DNA of 64,000 nt from contig OY783221.1 in the NCBI GenBank assembly GCA_963678705.1, positions 7,936,001 through 8,000,000 of the forward strand, in the 5' to 3' direction. Within the stretch, counting starts at the first letter, position 1, and each line of letters starts with the position of its first letter. The notes under the pieces are model-generated. The model was not told where the DNA came from. It ran no database searches and worked only from the letters and a program-made list of their open reading frames with translations. The stretch comes from Panorpa germanica. Taxonomy: Eukaryota > Arthropoda > Insecta > Mecoptera > Panorpidae. The position numbers were made by a program, and so were the translations under genes. Positions 11,181-23,820 of this stretch are shown here, one piece after another.

Positions 11181-12350
11181 TATTATACCACTCCTGAATC
11201 GGCATAACATGAGCAAGTTTTTAAAGTAATTTGCTCATTTCGTTGCTCAAAGACGAAATTAAGGTTTTAACTCAAGATTAAACTAGAAATTATTCGTATT
11301 TTACATAAGTCATCAACAAAATAATGCTTGTGTCGTCTTAAGGAACTATTCACGATAGCGTAGAAATAAAAAAAACTAAAAGAGAGAGAGAGAGCTATCT
11401 AAGAAAACGCTGACACTAACATTGTTAAAAAATAGAGAATTCAAAGAACAACTTTAAACTGACGATATCTCGAAAACCATGCTACTTTTACTAAGATCAT
11501 GTTAGGCTTATTCGATGCGTCTGAGGCTGGTTTACATTCGGTGTCATTTTTGCGATACCCTGTATATATGTTGAATAACTTCTTACAGTAATTATAAAAT
11601 AAAAAAGGATTAGTGTTTTTATTTGTTTTCGTGCTAACGTTTTTAAGACGAAGGGCTTATATTGTACATACATATACCTATATACTCGCATGTACATTGT
11701 TCAAGTTTTTAAACTGTAAGCCAGTGAATGTAATGTTGCACTAAATCAGCCCATTTATATTTTCACATACTCGTGTTGTCGGCTGTTGGCGTTGGAGCAG
11801 AATAACTACCAGCACTCTTGCCCCACTTATCGGAGAGGTAACAAATCAACGTTTTTATTGGAGTGCACCCCTATTTATTTTATTGTTGTGCTTTCCAGAA
11901 AACAAAATATGTGCTACAATTGAGCACAGTACTGTTACAGCTATATTAGACGTATATTCCCCAGCAAAAGAATATAAACTATTTCAAATATGCTTTTATT
12001 GAGTTGTTGTTTTTTTCTTATTGCATTCTTTACTTGAAGGAAATTCATTTTTATATTGAGTTTTGTATGTTTCAAGCTTATATAAGATCTAGCTCAGACT
12101 TAAAATAGCTCGGGAAATGTCTATTTCAAACATTACTACAAGATTTACTGGCTTGACTTTATAAAACTTTTGTGTCTACCATCTTCAAGCCTTGTCAAAA
12201 GGATTACAGTTGTATATTTATATTATTTCATTTTACTAATCTATTGAATATTAGTTTAATGTTGTAATTAGCTTCCATTTGGTATTACCTTTCGTAAACC
12301 GTCCATATTCTGTTGTATTTCCATTGCATCAAACTGCGCTTAAACCACCA
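11181..12350. other. AT-rich stretch, no gene seen
   Basis: It includes a short (AG)n run near 11381-11393 and a less AT-rich patch at about 11780-11850. The minus frame at 11497-11697 is not protein-like. Confidence 0.4.
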
Positions 12351-12359
12351 TCTTTCCGC

Positions 12360-12535
12360 TAGTCTTCTTCCCTACTTTTTTCATTCTTCCTTCTTCTTGT
12401 TTTGTTGTCTTTCATCCTCTGATTCCTCTTCCGCCTCATCATCAAGATCTTCTTCATTTACCAAGAATATATGTTTGCCTTGCCTTTTCTTCCTAAAATC
12501 TGTTGTCAATATGTGGGCGTTGGTAAATAAAGATT
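12360..12535 (-). pseudogene. Unassigned acidic coding relic or purine-rich low complexity
   Basis: The minus strand reads TNAHILTTDFRKKRQGKHI, then FLVNEEDLDDEAEEESEDER and QQNKKKEE before a stop. It looks like the C-terminal end of a real protein more than a simple repeat, but I cannot name the family. A similar acidic stretch, also broken, is at about 49285-49500 on the minus strand. Both could be remains of one mobile-element protein or host pseudogene. Confidence 0.3.
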
Positions 12536-12591
12536 TTGGTTTTCTCCTGTTAAAATTTCTACTAACATCTATGTATGAATATCTATTTTAG

Positions 12592-13670
12592 TTATATCCA
12601 CTCACAATTTCAATAGCTGGCTACGTGAACTGTATAAGATAGAATAAGACCCTCTATCATATTTGGCAGGTGTATAATCATATCCGGAAGACACAAATTA
12701 TATCAGGAAAACAGCTGAGCATATAATTTTACACCGGGATTTTGTTGTCACGGAAGGAAAATGGATCTCATTTGACTAGCTCATTAGACTAGACATGTTG
12801 ACTGCACAGAATACAGCAAAAACAATTTCTAATTTTGCAGAGTTTAATACAATGTAAAATCTTTTGATATATCTAGACAGCGCATAAGTGCTTTTCAAAA
12901 TAAAACTGTTTATTTTATATCAATAAATAAACTTTCATTTTATTAAATATTAATTTAATTTTACATCAAGCACCACTTTGACATATTTTGCTCTAACGTA
13001 CAGTTTGTTTTTACTATTTTCAATATCGGTTTCAATCACTTGACATTCTGTTACTACGTGGTACTTTTAATGACCTAAATATCTACGTATTCTCTTCCCT
13101 AATCTCCATATAACCCCCTTTTAATCAGGGTTATTCAATTATACTTTAAATGTGGTTAATTTGGTAAATGACGTTATACTTTGTTCATGAGCAAGTGGTT
13201 TCGCAGAGGACCACTAATTGGACTACATGTAATAATCGGATCGCGTTTTTGAATAATTTGTGTTTAAAGGGAACCACTCGTATTTAAAAAGGTTAATGTT
13301 TGTGATAACTGGGTCGGCTACTATTTTATTCAATATTTTGAATTCAATTGGTCATCTAAATAAAAATTTACGGATATATTTTTAGCTGATTGCAATAGTG
13401 GCACAATTCAAGAATACTTGTTTATATTTTTTAAAATACAGTTTTTCTATTACTTTATTCTTTTTATTGAAAGGACAATTGAATTCAATGTTTTATTAAA
13501 AATTTTGTCACACACGAAATTCAATTCAAACAATTCTAAATACTATAGAGACGTATGTACGTATTTATTATCTCCACTTAATCTTTGCACTTACAATCTC
13601 CTTACTCTTATTTCACAATTCATTTCCAAATTTAAGAAGATTGGAGATTCATATCATTGACTTCGTTTAA
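12592..13670. other. AT-rich stretch, no gene seen
   Basis: No repeat shared with the rest of the window and no protein-like frame. The plus frame at 13418-13660 is of random AT-rich composition. Confidence 0.45.
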
Positions 13671-13674
13671 GTGT

Positions 13675-14110
13675 TTGGCGCAACTCTTCTCTACACTTTT
13701 CTACTTCTGCTGTCCTTAATCTTTCTCCTTTCTCTCTAGCTACAGTTGCTGCAGATTCCTCTCACTTTCCACCTTCTCCCAACATCTACTCCAGCTGTTT
13801 TTCATTTTCCTCATCACTTCTCCAATATTTACTTCCTTATTCTTAGTTTCCTAGCCTGAACCCTGGGATCATTCGAATGTGTTTGATTTTCTGCTTATAT
13901 ATCTGTATATCTGAATTCCTAAATCTTCATTATCCTCACCTGCAGTTGTACTACTATGTCCCTTTCTATTACGTTCTATATCTTCAAAATCTCCAGCATT
14001 TTCTACATCCTTCACGGCCGTTCATCTTCTTTTAAATTGTTCTCTACTTTCCCTTTTCACCTAGCACTCCTGTCCAGTACTCTTAAGTACTTAACTAGCG
14101 AATTTTTCCA
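13675..14110 (-). pseudogene. LINE family 1 relic, antisense
   Basis: The plus strand is strongly pyrimidine-rich and aligns in patches with the relic at 3457-4141 (for example CCTAGCCTGAACCCTGGGAT versus CCTAGCCTAAACCTTGCTAT). On the minus strand, fragments such as KMKNSWSRCWEKVESERN and lysine/glutamate-rich runs appear between stops. It is more decayed than the other copies. Confidence 0.45.
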
Positions 14111-14829
14111 ATAGTTATTTCTTATACTACATGTTTTTGCAAAGTTTGGGAGCCGTCCCTATGCTGATTTAAGAGAAGGGATCGAAGACAAATGTATGAA
14201 CACATTTATATAAAAGAAATAATTCAGACGTACGTCGTAGTTCCACTCCTTGAGATGACATGACCTTGGCTATATTCCGTCTTAAGGTCAAATCAAAACC
14301 ACAGTAATGCAATCAATGAAGGGCACACAAAGGTCAAATAATAAAATGCATAAAATACATTTTAAAAGTTCAGAATTTCGAGGTCAAGTCATGTTTTATC
14401 TAATAAAATACAAATGTCCTGATTCACTCAGTAGTCATAAAAACACGGAAGTAGTAATGGTATTACCACTGCTGAAGAATAGAGGTCACCTTTTTGTTGG
14501 TTATTAGGAAGGAATGACTTGCACAATGTTTGTTTTGATAAACAACTTTTATATAAAAACATTTGTAAAGATTTCGTAATTAGTAATTCATTCTGCGTTT
14601 TTCAAGCACGTCGTTTCAAATTGAGGTTTATAAAGTGCTATTGAATTTCCGTTTCATGAAATATTTCAAATTTTGAGAACATTATCTCATTTGATAAATA
14701 ATAACTCCGCACTGATAATATTTTACACAAAGTACACGTGAATCTAGTAATATTTCATGTTTTACAATTTACTAAAAATTAATATAGTTTTGCAACATCA
14801 TTAATCTTAAATTAAGTGGTTAACTGGAA
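14111..14829. other. AT-rich stretch, no gene seen
   Basis: The plus frame at 14307-14507 (66 aa) has no recognisable domain. No shared repeat is seen. Confidence 0.4.
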
Positions 14830-15000
14830 TTGTAATAAAGTCTCTTCATTACACATAAGCATTTTAGCTTGTAACTTTGTAACTTTTTAACTTTGAACTT
14901 TTTATTACAAAAGCTACAACAAAAAATTATTAATAGAAGTTATACATATTATTATTATCTACAAAAAAGCTCTTAACAAAATTTTTGAGAGAGTTATAGT
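14830..15000 (+). repeat. Three-copy dispersed repeat, copy 2
   Basis: It contains GTCTCTTCATTACACATAAG, then the core TTTTATTACAAAAGCTACAA and CAAAAAATTATTAATAGAAG, then TTATCTACAAAAAAGCTCTT. The last block matches, inverted, the left arm of the copy at 47790-48025, which implies a parent element with inverted arms. Confidence 0.5.
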
Positions 15001-15009
15001 TATCCAGAT

Positions 15010-16300
15010 AAACAAGAATAACTGATTACACCCTCATATTCAATATGGCGGCCGAGTGGAGACATTTTCCATGTCGAATATTAAATCTTTCCCTATCCTC
15101 TTTGCTAAATGCTAAATATACATTAATCCTAACAAAACAACGCAGCAGCTAATAAAAGTATATGTTGGTTTTTTTTATATATAGTTTCTCGGGCTTCCTA
15201 GGCACGTAGCCTTTTATCGCCCCTAATATTGTTCTGCTTCTTCTTATACGTTATATCCAGACAACAAGAATGATCTATTCATGGCTACTACAGTATATAT
15301 GTTGGTTCTGATTGAATTAGAAGAGGAATGTAAACAGGCTGAATTTTTTTAAATCTAACTGCATAAAGGATTAATAGCCAAGTGATCTTATATTTTTCAA
15401 CCTCACACACACAGCACCCCCTTCCCGCACCACGGCACACGCTCAGCAGCCCTGTATCGTTCCTTCCCTTACATGGCCTGGTACATGCGGTTAAATACGT
15501 CCATAATTTGATATCAATATCAACATAAATATTTTCATTTAATCCGCATAAATATATATTAGATTAAAATATGTTTTAACACTACGGCACCAGACCATGT
15601 CTTTTCCTTTTCCTTCATAATTGATATCGATGTAAGTAACACCCTATACTTACGGACTACAAAATCACAATTTCTGCTGTCCAATAAGAGCATATATGTA
15701 AAACCAATCAAATCAAGTTTCTTTCCACGTCGTTACATTTAAAGTGTTCGGATATTATATCGTCCTTATACCTTTGTTTCCACCCCCGCTGAGATTCATG
15801 GGATATGGAAGGGTAGCTGTGGTAGAGGATGCGGCGGTGCGTGATGTTTGAATAATATGTATACATTGTTTTTACCATCCACTGGTTTATTGATATATTT
15901 TTCATAGAACCGCACAAAAAAAAATAGGTGCCTTATAAAATATTTATATTAGCCTATGTCGGGAAGGATTTCCCGAGGATATTGGTTTTGTTTGGTGGGT
16001 TAAGTTGCAAGTATTGAACAACTAGTGGAAAGAAAATCAATGGAATGTCGGAACACTATGATATGTCGCTGTGTATAGAACTGTGCGTGTCTGATACGCA
16101 TAACACTAAACCAGTCTCTTAAACTAGAGCCTATGTATTATACGCATTTAGTATCGATCAAAGTTGTTGTTTCACTGTACCAAAATTACGACCAATGTTG
16201 ATCAGCTGATAGTTACTAAAATAAATTGCAAATAAAAAAAACTTAGCAGAAAAATTTGTGAAGTATAATGTGTTAGTTAACCCTCAGTTAAAAGTTATAC
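15010..16300. other. AT-rich stretch, no gene seen
   Basis: It includes an A8 run and less AT-rich patches near 15410-15480 and 15780-15845. No protein-like frame and no shared repeat are seen. Confidence 0.4.
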
Positions 16301-16600
16301 AGGGTGTTTGGTAGCAAGGTGCAAAGCCTTAAGGGGATGATAGTTGAGACCATTTAGAACATTTAGAGTATTACATATAATTCAATGATTGCTTTTTGTT
16401 CAAGCGTCATTGGGAGGGCAAAAAAATATGTTTTTTCGACGAAAATAATACCTTTTTTCGCGGCGAAAATATAATATATTATCTTATGAACTATAAGAGA
16501 TAAAATGTTGAAATTTAAAATCCAATGGTTGCTTTTTGTTCAAGCGCCATTGGGAGCAGAAAAAATACATTTTCGCCGCTCTAAAAAAAAATTACGCCCG
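16300..16600. repeat. Hairpin-forming 34-bp repeat in two copies, next to ACAGGGTGT
   Basis: A unit of about 34 bp (16383-16416 and 16522-16556) is repeated with an offset near 140 bp. It runs TCCAATGGTTGCTTTTTGTT then CAAGCGCCATTGGGA in the second copy. Each unit starts and ends with inverted CCAATGG/CCATTGG, so it can form a stem-loop. The segment starts with ATACAGGGTGTTTGGTAGCA, a motif often found at mobile-element ends in arthropods. The element class is not clear. Confidence 0.45.
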
Positions 16601-16683
16601 AACTTCTAAGTATTTGTACGTAGAATCTCCCGCTGATTCCATATCTGGCAACCATTTTAAAATCAGTTCATAATATCGCATCC

Positions 16684-17401
16684 TTAAGGAGGTACAGTAC
16701 GTACCGTCAATGTAAAAAGTTTATCTCTCGGTAATACGAAATGCAAAATACGAAGTACATGAGGGACGAGCAAACATTGGGACTGTACCTTTGAAAATGA
16801 ATTTTTCACTTCTCTATTAAACTGCTTTTTGCTTGTTAAAATGATTTTTTATGCATATAATAGTTTAATAAATGAAAAATTACCTATAATTAATATCAAA
16901 TTTATATTAATTCAATTTAAATACAAATTAAATATTTTGTAAAAGGAATAATAAATTTTGCAACGCTGCAAATTTACGTGTGTTGACGCATGTGTGATTT
17001 GGTTCTTTCACCAATAAATTGTTATATTTTATATAATATTTATTCCGATTTTGAATTTCCCGCTCAAATTGGCATTTGCAACGTTGCCGGCTTTTATTTA
17101 AATATTTTCGTAAATAGGTATCCTTTTGATAATTTTCTGTTTGCAATAGTTACAGAAAAGGTTATTTTATATACACCCAGTTTTTGAAAGCCGTGTCACC
17201 ATTTTTTTATAGTATGTGGTGAAATTGAGCTAAAAATTATGATTTGTATGGAAAATGACTATTTTCAATCATGTATAAAAAGAAAACTATGAACCCTAGG
17301 TCTCTAAAATTTTGAGACAGCATGTATTTTAACTATTTGTATCGACCCTCCAAATTTCACAACGTTTTCATCATTTACGTTAACGTCCTGTACCTCCTTA
17401 A
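16684..17401. mobile_element. TTAA-flanked MITE (piggyBac-like target)
   Basis: The body is 16688-17397 (710 bp). The left end is GGAGGTACAGTACGTACCGT and the complement of the right end is GGAGGTACAGGACGTTAACG, with TTAA on both sides (16684-16687, 17398-17401). TTAA duplication is the piggyBac signature, but the terminal bases are not the usual CCC start, so the superfamily call is tentative. The internal frames (16928-17146 minus, 16990-17187 plus) do not look like a transposase. Confidence 0.6.
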
Positions 17402-19680
17402 ATGATCAAGCATGTTCGCCAAGACAGTTACCAAACCAAGATCCATTCCATTGGTTAAACGAGACTGGCCAGATCCCAAAAAATCTAGTTCACCATTTTG
17501 GAAATAATAATCTGAAAAGTACTCATCCAAAAAAGGAATAAATGTCTACCCAGACGTTTCATTGTACGTATGGATTAAATTCATATGGCTTTAAAAAAAT
17601 TCAAATGAGAAACTTTTCCATTTGAATTGCCATCTCTGGAGAGGATACTGAATTAAGTGAAAACCGGAAATATCTAACCCAAGCTTACATTTGGAAAGGG
17701 ATTACGTTATATAACGTCATAGAGCGGCGCCTAAAATATCAATATGGCTTCGACACAGTTCTCGAAATTAGGATATGAATCCAGCAGCTTGAAATTATAG
17801 CTTCAATAAGTGTATAATATTATAATAAATTTCGTATTATAACATAATTATAATGTGAGAATAATTCACCTATTATTATTTTGGCAGACGACCTAATGCC
17901 TTTAACTATATGCTAGGCTATTATTCCAATTCAGGAGGTATATAAGGCATGAACTTATGGCGCGATGCTGTCACATTCGCGCCGCGGCGGCCGACTGCGC
18001 CAAATAAAGTTATCAACTAGTTATACCTGAATGTTTGTACAGCGTTCGTGATTCATACAATACCTATGCGATCTATTAACTAATTAGGGTGTAACATAAC
18101 CATGCGAAAAATATTATAGAGCTATTCATGTGAATGGTGTTAAACTGGTTTATTGATATTACACGTATTATCTGTATTATTGATCGGAAATGTGCCACAT
18201 GCTTTAAATCAAAATAAGTAATATGTTTCGGTACCAAAGGATGCGATGAACGTTTGATTCAAATATTGTAGATGGACATGATAAGTTTCCTACTACACGC
18301 TGGAACGAATGTTTGATCACACTGACACTGTTTAATAACAACTTTATTATTTCCTCAAATATTACTGAAACTGAAAAGTATATTATACTATAAATTTACC
18401 CCGGTGGTTTAAATACATATATCTCAAACGCTGTATCAATATTTCAATACCACAAGCACTAACAATTCATGCAATGTTTAGCAAAGTTCAAAGGTCAACA
18501 GATATTCTGAATCCGTTAGCATAGGTACTCACCCATACAACGAAACTCTGAGTAATTTCAGAGCTAAAATGTTTTTGTTTATTTGTCAGATTACTGGATT
18601 GTTTGTTTGTTTGAAAATTATTACTATTGCAATTATTTTCATTTTACTATTTGTTCAATTGATTTTCAAAAAATTATTATTGTTTGTTCTTTTTATATGA
18701 TACAATGGCATTTTGATAGTTTTATAGTCAATAAAAATGTATTTAGTAACACAATCCATTTATTTATACAAAATATATGTTTCTTAATTTTTATTACAGT
18801 GATATCAAACTGCTAATTGTTCTTTTTGTTAAGTTAAATATTTTATTGCTATTAGCAACATAAAATGACCTTCTTTGGATCAGTAATATCGTAAAACAGT
18901 ATAGCAACTGAATCCATGTGAATTTCCATTGGTAATTTATATTCAGCATTTAACAACAGCCACTGCTGAAAAAGCATAACTCTCCGACAAAGTTAAACAT
19001 CACCAAACCAGAGAATATTCCAGAAATTTTAATATTTCTCTAAACTAATAAATTATTCACTTATGAATTATTTATAAACCCAAGAATAATCAAAATGAAA
19101 TATTTTATAGTAGTAATCTATTTGAGAATATAAATAACTGATCAGGTGTTTCAAATTACCCGCGCTTTCTCCCTTACCGTTCTGTTGCTATACGCATACC
19201 TTTAGAAATAAAGTTCAGTGAAATATATTCCTTGCGTGTTGTGACTACCAACATTAACATTAAGCGCGTTTGGACTCGGTAATGTTCTAGCTGGAAAACT
19301 TAATTTTCATTTTGTATAACAAAGGTAAAGATTTTATGATACAAGGTATAAGAAATGCGTGGCTTATATTTTCAGAGAATTTAATTTATGAGGGGTGTTA
19401 ACGTCTTAGGCGTTGGCTTAAAAAATACAATATATTTAGGTAAGAAAACTGTGTAAGGAATCCACCTGGTTAACTTGTAAAGCTTGTCGAACAAAGGTGT
19501 TGTAAAGAATTAGAAGAATTTCTACATTTCAAAAACAAGGAATTCTTGACTATACGTTTGATCCATGGATCAACTTTCTGGGTTTCGTTGTTATCAGAAT
19601 TAATTTGATTATTTGTTTATAATAATTATATCTGAAAGGGGGTGGTATAGTACATACATATATATAAAGCTACAATACCA
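17402..19680. other. Mostly AT-rich stretch with one GC-rich patch, no gene seen
   Basis: A GC-rich patch, GCGCCGCGGCGGCCGACTGC, sits at about 17980-18000 in otherwise AT-rich DNA and could be a regulatory island. No frame in the interval resembles a protein. Confidence 0.4.
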
Positions 19681-19684
19681 TAAA

Positions 19685-20078
19685 TATTGTTAACATTCGA
19701 CGGTAATGGGACTCAGCATCGGACATAGGCCAACATTACATAAAGTTAAACAGTTAAACGTCAGTTCAGAAAATAGAGGATTTGCGGAAACGAGATAAGG
19801 ACAAGAGGTGGATGACGGAGATAGAGACAATAATAAAATAGTAAAGGAAGAGAGTCGAGAAGAAATAGTAAAGGTAGAGAAACAATGAGGTGTAAGGTGC
19901 AAGAAAATATAGGAACAAGAGTATAAAATTCAAACATTGTTGTTGGAATTATTAAAAATGTTAGAATAGTTTTAAGTTTAGGTTAGCAATGAGATGTAAT
20001 TACGTGATTCAATATTGAAAGAATGTAAAGTCTGACACACACATTAAATTAATAAAAAAAAATAAAGTAAAAAAAAAG
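19685..20078 (+). pseudogene. LINE family 1: last codons and 3' UTR
   Basis: The plus strand reads DKDKRWMTEIETIIK then a stop. It corresponds to SEGKRWMVEIEKRNEERN in the copy at 46.9 kb. A 3' UTR rich in TTTTAAGTTTAGG follows and ends in an A-rich tail near 20050-20075. Only the extreme 3' end of the element is present. The minus-strand frame at 19690-19902 is its shadow. Confidence 0.6.
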
Positions 20079-20639
20079 AAGGTAACTGAATATTATATCA
20101 CAATATGAGAAATATTACGTGACAATGTTTTACGCTGACTAATTATTTTCTACGACCATTAACATCTACACCGATGGCGGCTCTAGACAGTCTCACGACC
20201 ACAACACCCTTCTGAGCACACTACCGCTCATTGAGCTTTTCAACGAATTATAATGGGGAACGATAAATACAAGCACTGGACCGTATTTTGTCAAATGATT
20301 TAAACAAGTACTTAGAGAACAAATTTAAACTTATGACCCGCTAAACTTATCTTACATTTATGTAATAGTTTACATAAACAGAACCTAGTAATATTTAATT
20401 TGAAAAGGTTTTATTTTATTATTATATAGGTTTTATAATTTTTTGAAAGATGTGTTATGATTATGTTGATGTTAAAAAATTAGGTTTATTTTTAAAATGC
20501 TATAAAATAGTGTTGTATATTAGGTAACATTATTTGCTTAACAGTTAATTTTTGTAAGTTTAAATAAACCTTGATGAAACTCTGGTCTCTATGCGATTTA
20601 GAATCGCCATACAATTACTACGTATATGTTCACTAACAC

Positions 20640-20740
20640 AACCCTTTTATCATAGAAAACGTAACTTTATTATAAAAAGATACTAGCAGCTTTCGATCCC
20701 CAATGCGAGGTCATCTTCACGTAAAACAAATTATAAAATT
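20640..20740 (-). repeat. Possible Penelope-like or LINE 3' end fragment
   Basis: The complement reads GTGAAGATGACCTCGCATTG, then GGGATCGAAAGCTGCTAGTA. The combination GAAGATGACCTCG...TCGAAAGCTGCTAG resembles a non-coding block found beside some insect retroelement 3' ends. I assign it tentatively to a Penelope-like or similar element. No coding sequence accompanies it. Confidence 0.3.
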
Positions 20741-20845
20741 ACACTCTCTACTGGCACACTATTCCCTTGTCAATATTGGGCACCACGTTAAAAAGTGCAA
20801 GTTAAAACTAACACAAAATGACTCCCGTTACAATGAAGCTGTTTC

Positions 20846-20878
<33 letters not shown>

Positions 20879-20882
20879 TAAA
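20846..20882. repeat. A17 run followed by (TA)9
   Basis: Seventeen A residues (20846-20862) are followed directly by alternating TA to about 20880. It could be the expanded poly-A tail of a retroelement lying upstream. Confidence 0.8.
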
Positions 20883-20884
20883 TA

Positions 20885-22940
20885 AGGCTCTAAAAACTAC
20901 GCCTATGAATTGAATCATTTTATGCTCTGTGGTTTTCGTAAATTATATAAATGTAAATTTTCGCCTTGAGCTCAATTCTATAAATATATCATTTTTATTT
21001 CCAGCATTTAATTTCTTCTTTTTCTTTTTTTCTTTACTTCACAGAAAATTTCTACTGTCATTACCCAGTATTTTTGTAACCTCATTTTTATTTTTTATAT
21101 ATTTTATCCTTGATGAATTACGACTTGGTGCGTGTCTATCTTGACTGTAAACTCAGTTACAGAAGCTACATTTATTAAATTACTTCAAATGAAATATTAA
21201 GACCACTTTTAGAAACTTTTTTTTTTGTGTTTTGTAAATAATAGAATCACTTTTTTAGTGCGGTAGCTATAACATATCATTATTAAATATTTCTGTTATA
21301 AAGTTATCGGGTTTAAAAATTGTTTTCACAATATATATAATGATAACCTTCCAAGTTCGTTTTCAAATATTATAGGGATCTTATCTTTAGTTCAATCTCT
21401 CCTATTTCTCTTTTCATATTCATCTATGTTCTTCTTATGGTCTTATGGTCGTTGAAGACAGCAACACAAACATGTGACACATTTTATGTTTCAGTCGCAC
21501 TTAAGGCCTACTTCGATGCCCATGTTTTGATTAAGGTGTATTTGGATTTTGTGTAAACTATCATGAAATGAAGCTTCTACTTTAATGTTTATTAATTCAT
21601 CACTGTTACGAAATAATCATCAAAATATATCAAATGCCGCTTTCCTTATATACGGGCATTGTATGTTTCACGTGCAATTTTGATCTACATACATGTGAAG
21701 CATATTATCAATAAGGACACATGAAACACAGACTTCTACGGTACAATGATAAACTGTTATAAAGTTGGATGTCATATTTATATAAATATACATATATTAA
21801 TTAATCTCTCAATATATTTGTATAGTAGAACCAGTGGGTTATCAATATTCATCAAAGGGTAAATATTTGTGGAGGATTCGTGGGTAAACCACAAGAATTT
21901 CGAGTAGGGTGGGTCTCTTTTCGAATAAGTCCCACGAATGTTATTTCTAATATGTATACAGTAATTGCTCAATATATTAATACATTCCCAACATCTATAC
22001 CGTGTTTGAAAGCACCACTTCCCCCCACTCTTCGTAAAATTAAATTGCTCTAAGTCTATTTCATTGATGAGATATCTTCGAAACATCGAAATTTGTAGAT
22101 GAGTATGCAGTTATATCTATAAAATTGTATTCATTGTCTGAAACAAAATTATAATTCAGTAGAACTTGAGTAGAATACCGCTAATAACTCGAATATTGTC
22201 TCGTTGTTATCTCAAAACTCAATATTTGTAGATATCTCACTAATGAACGATCTATATACGAATATTGTACATAAAATCGTCATAAGAAACCTTGAAAGTT
22301 TCACCCAGTATTTATTCAGAGAGCTATTGATTCCTGTCTTCATAATTAATCAATCAAGACGATCAATCCTTGTCATATTAAATATATAAATATGTTTAAC
22401 TCATAGGTAGCAAATTGATTTGTATTGCAAGTTTTAAGGTTGTTCAGTAGCCACACGCTAAGTCCAAGCTTTATTTTTACTTCTCTTGCAGTGTAAGGTT
22501 TACACTTACCAGCTTGCCACAAGCTAATTACTGCTGCTATTTTAATGAAAGATGTCGTTTTCTCAGTAGATATATAAATAAGCTGCAGGCCAAAGTTAAT
22601 TAATGTGTTTAGTTTTTGTTGATGATGTATTTATTCGGTTATATTATTCATTACATTTTAATTAACTAAAACAAATAGTTAATTGTCATTGTTATGGAAT
22701 TTCTGTATTGATTCTGTAAACAGTTGAGTATTTGGACTGCCATTACCACTGCCACTGCCACTTCAAGCGGAATCATTTAACTTTAATAATAAATATAGAA
22801 CAGTAAACATTACACGATTTTTATTGTATTTATATTTAACAAATTAAAAATATGTTCTCTTATCATGTGCTTGTACACTGTAGTTTAAAAAAAATTTAAT
22901 ATTTATAATATAAACTTTTATTTTAATTTTATTTAATGTC
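20885..22940. other. AT-rich stretch, no gene seen
   Basis: The 102-aa minus frame at 21778-22086 is the longest here. It contains several tryptophans and cysteines, but I recognise no family in it. No repeat shared with other parts of the window was found. Confidence 0.4.
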
Positions 22941-22944
22941 GACT

Positions 22945-23000
22945 TATTGTATTGTATTTATTTTATTTATTTATTTATTTTATATTTTATTTATTGTTTA
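22945..23000. repeat. TTTA-rich simple repeat
   Basis: Imperfect tandem TTTA/TTTTA units, at the 5' edge of a LINE family 2 relic. Confidence 0.7.
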
Positions 23001-23640
23001 TATTTATTTCTCATTTCATTTTCTAAGTTACCAAATATTAAAAATCTATTTCAATTCAGTACTTTATTGTATACATTGCAATTTACAATTAAAATCCTAA
23101 AGAAAATCCCAATCAATAAATTTGGAAATTGAGATGAAAGTGAAATTACCTTCACATGAAATTTTGAATATAATCAAAAAATTTAACTTCAATTTTAGAG
23201 ATCAAGATTTCATTAACAAAAGCCAGTTAAAAGGAAAAGATTATTATATTTCATTCAAATTTAAGTAAAAAAACATGGTTTAGAAATGAGTAACGCAAAA
23301 TTATATCAACTATAATCAGAATCAAAAGTAATCATTGCAAAACTCCAACTCACCTGTACAAAATTAATATTAAATCCGACGATAGATGTCAATTAACTCA
23401 TCATATTATATTTGAATGCATAAATTATAGTTTAGAATCAAAATTTAATAGTGAAATATTAGATGTGATTAAAACTTTTCTTGTTAATACTAAATTTTTG
23501 TTAAGTGATTCAAAATTAATTAGTGAATTATTTAAATATTTAGAAATTTGTAAAATAGAATTATAAAATGTTAAATATGTAAAAAAAATGTTAGATGGTG
23601 GCTATGACAAATAAATGTCAAGGCAAATAAATTAAAAAAA
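23000..23640 (+). pseudogene. LINE family 2: C-terminal relic with 3' UTR and A-rich tail
   Basis: The plus-strand pieces read KLPSHEILNIIKKFNFNFRD, later KSDDRCQ, HIIFECINYS, then SEILDVIKTFLVNTKFLLSD and ISELFKYLEICKIEL before a stop. They match the open 121-aa tail at 54904-55269. Relative to that copy, the zinc-knuckle-like stretch has lost CGEEGTLD, and stops interrupt the upstream part. The 3' UTR runs through GGTGGCTATGACAAATAAAT to an A-rich tail. It is a dead, 5'-truncated insertion. Confidence 0.68.
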
Positions 23641-23644
23641 ATTA

Positions 23645-23820
23645 AAATCTATCTTGCTCTCGTTTCTCCTTACTCCCTCCAGCCATACTCTTCCTTCACT
23701 CTTTATCTAATCGAAACGTGCTCTAATTCTTCTTCATCCTTCCCGCACATCTTACATACTTTCTTCTTCTTTTCTCGAATATCTACGTCCCAAAATTTTC
23801 CAAACAGACCTGCTTATGCC
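23645..23820 (-). pseudogene. LINE family 1 zinc-finger-like relic
   Basis: The minus strand reads WDVDIREKKKKVCKMCGKDE and then EELEHVSIR. This is the CX2C...H part of the C-terminal finger that follows the ARFRLGN block in family 1. It lies against the 3' tail of the family 2 copy. Confidence 0.52.

Noticed and set aside
19425-19446. TTTAG|GTAAGA
   Set aside because: The upstream sequence (AAAATACAATATA) is not a pyrimidine tract, so it lacks acceptor character.
21778-22086. 102-aa minus-strand frame as a gene
   Set aside because: No recognisable domain, no supporting context and an isoleucine/asparagine-rich composition typical of AT-rich chance frames.
22060-22110. Hammerhead-like TTGATGAG...CGAAAC
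   Set aside because: The core C of CUGAUGA is T, stem II is not credible and no NUH cleavage site follows stem III.
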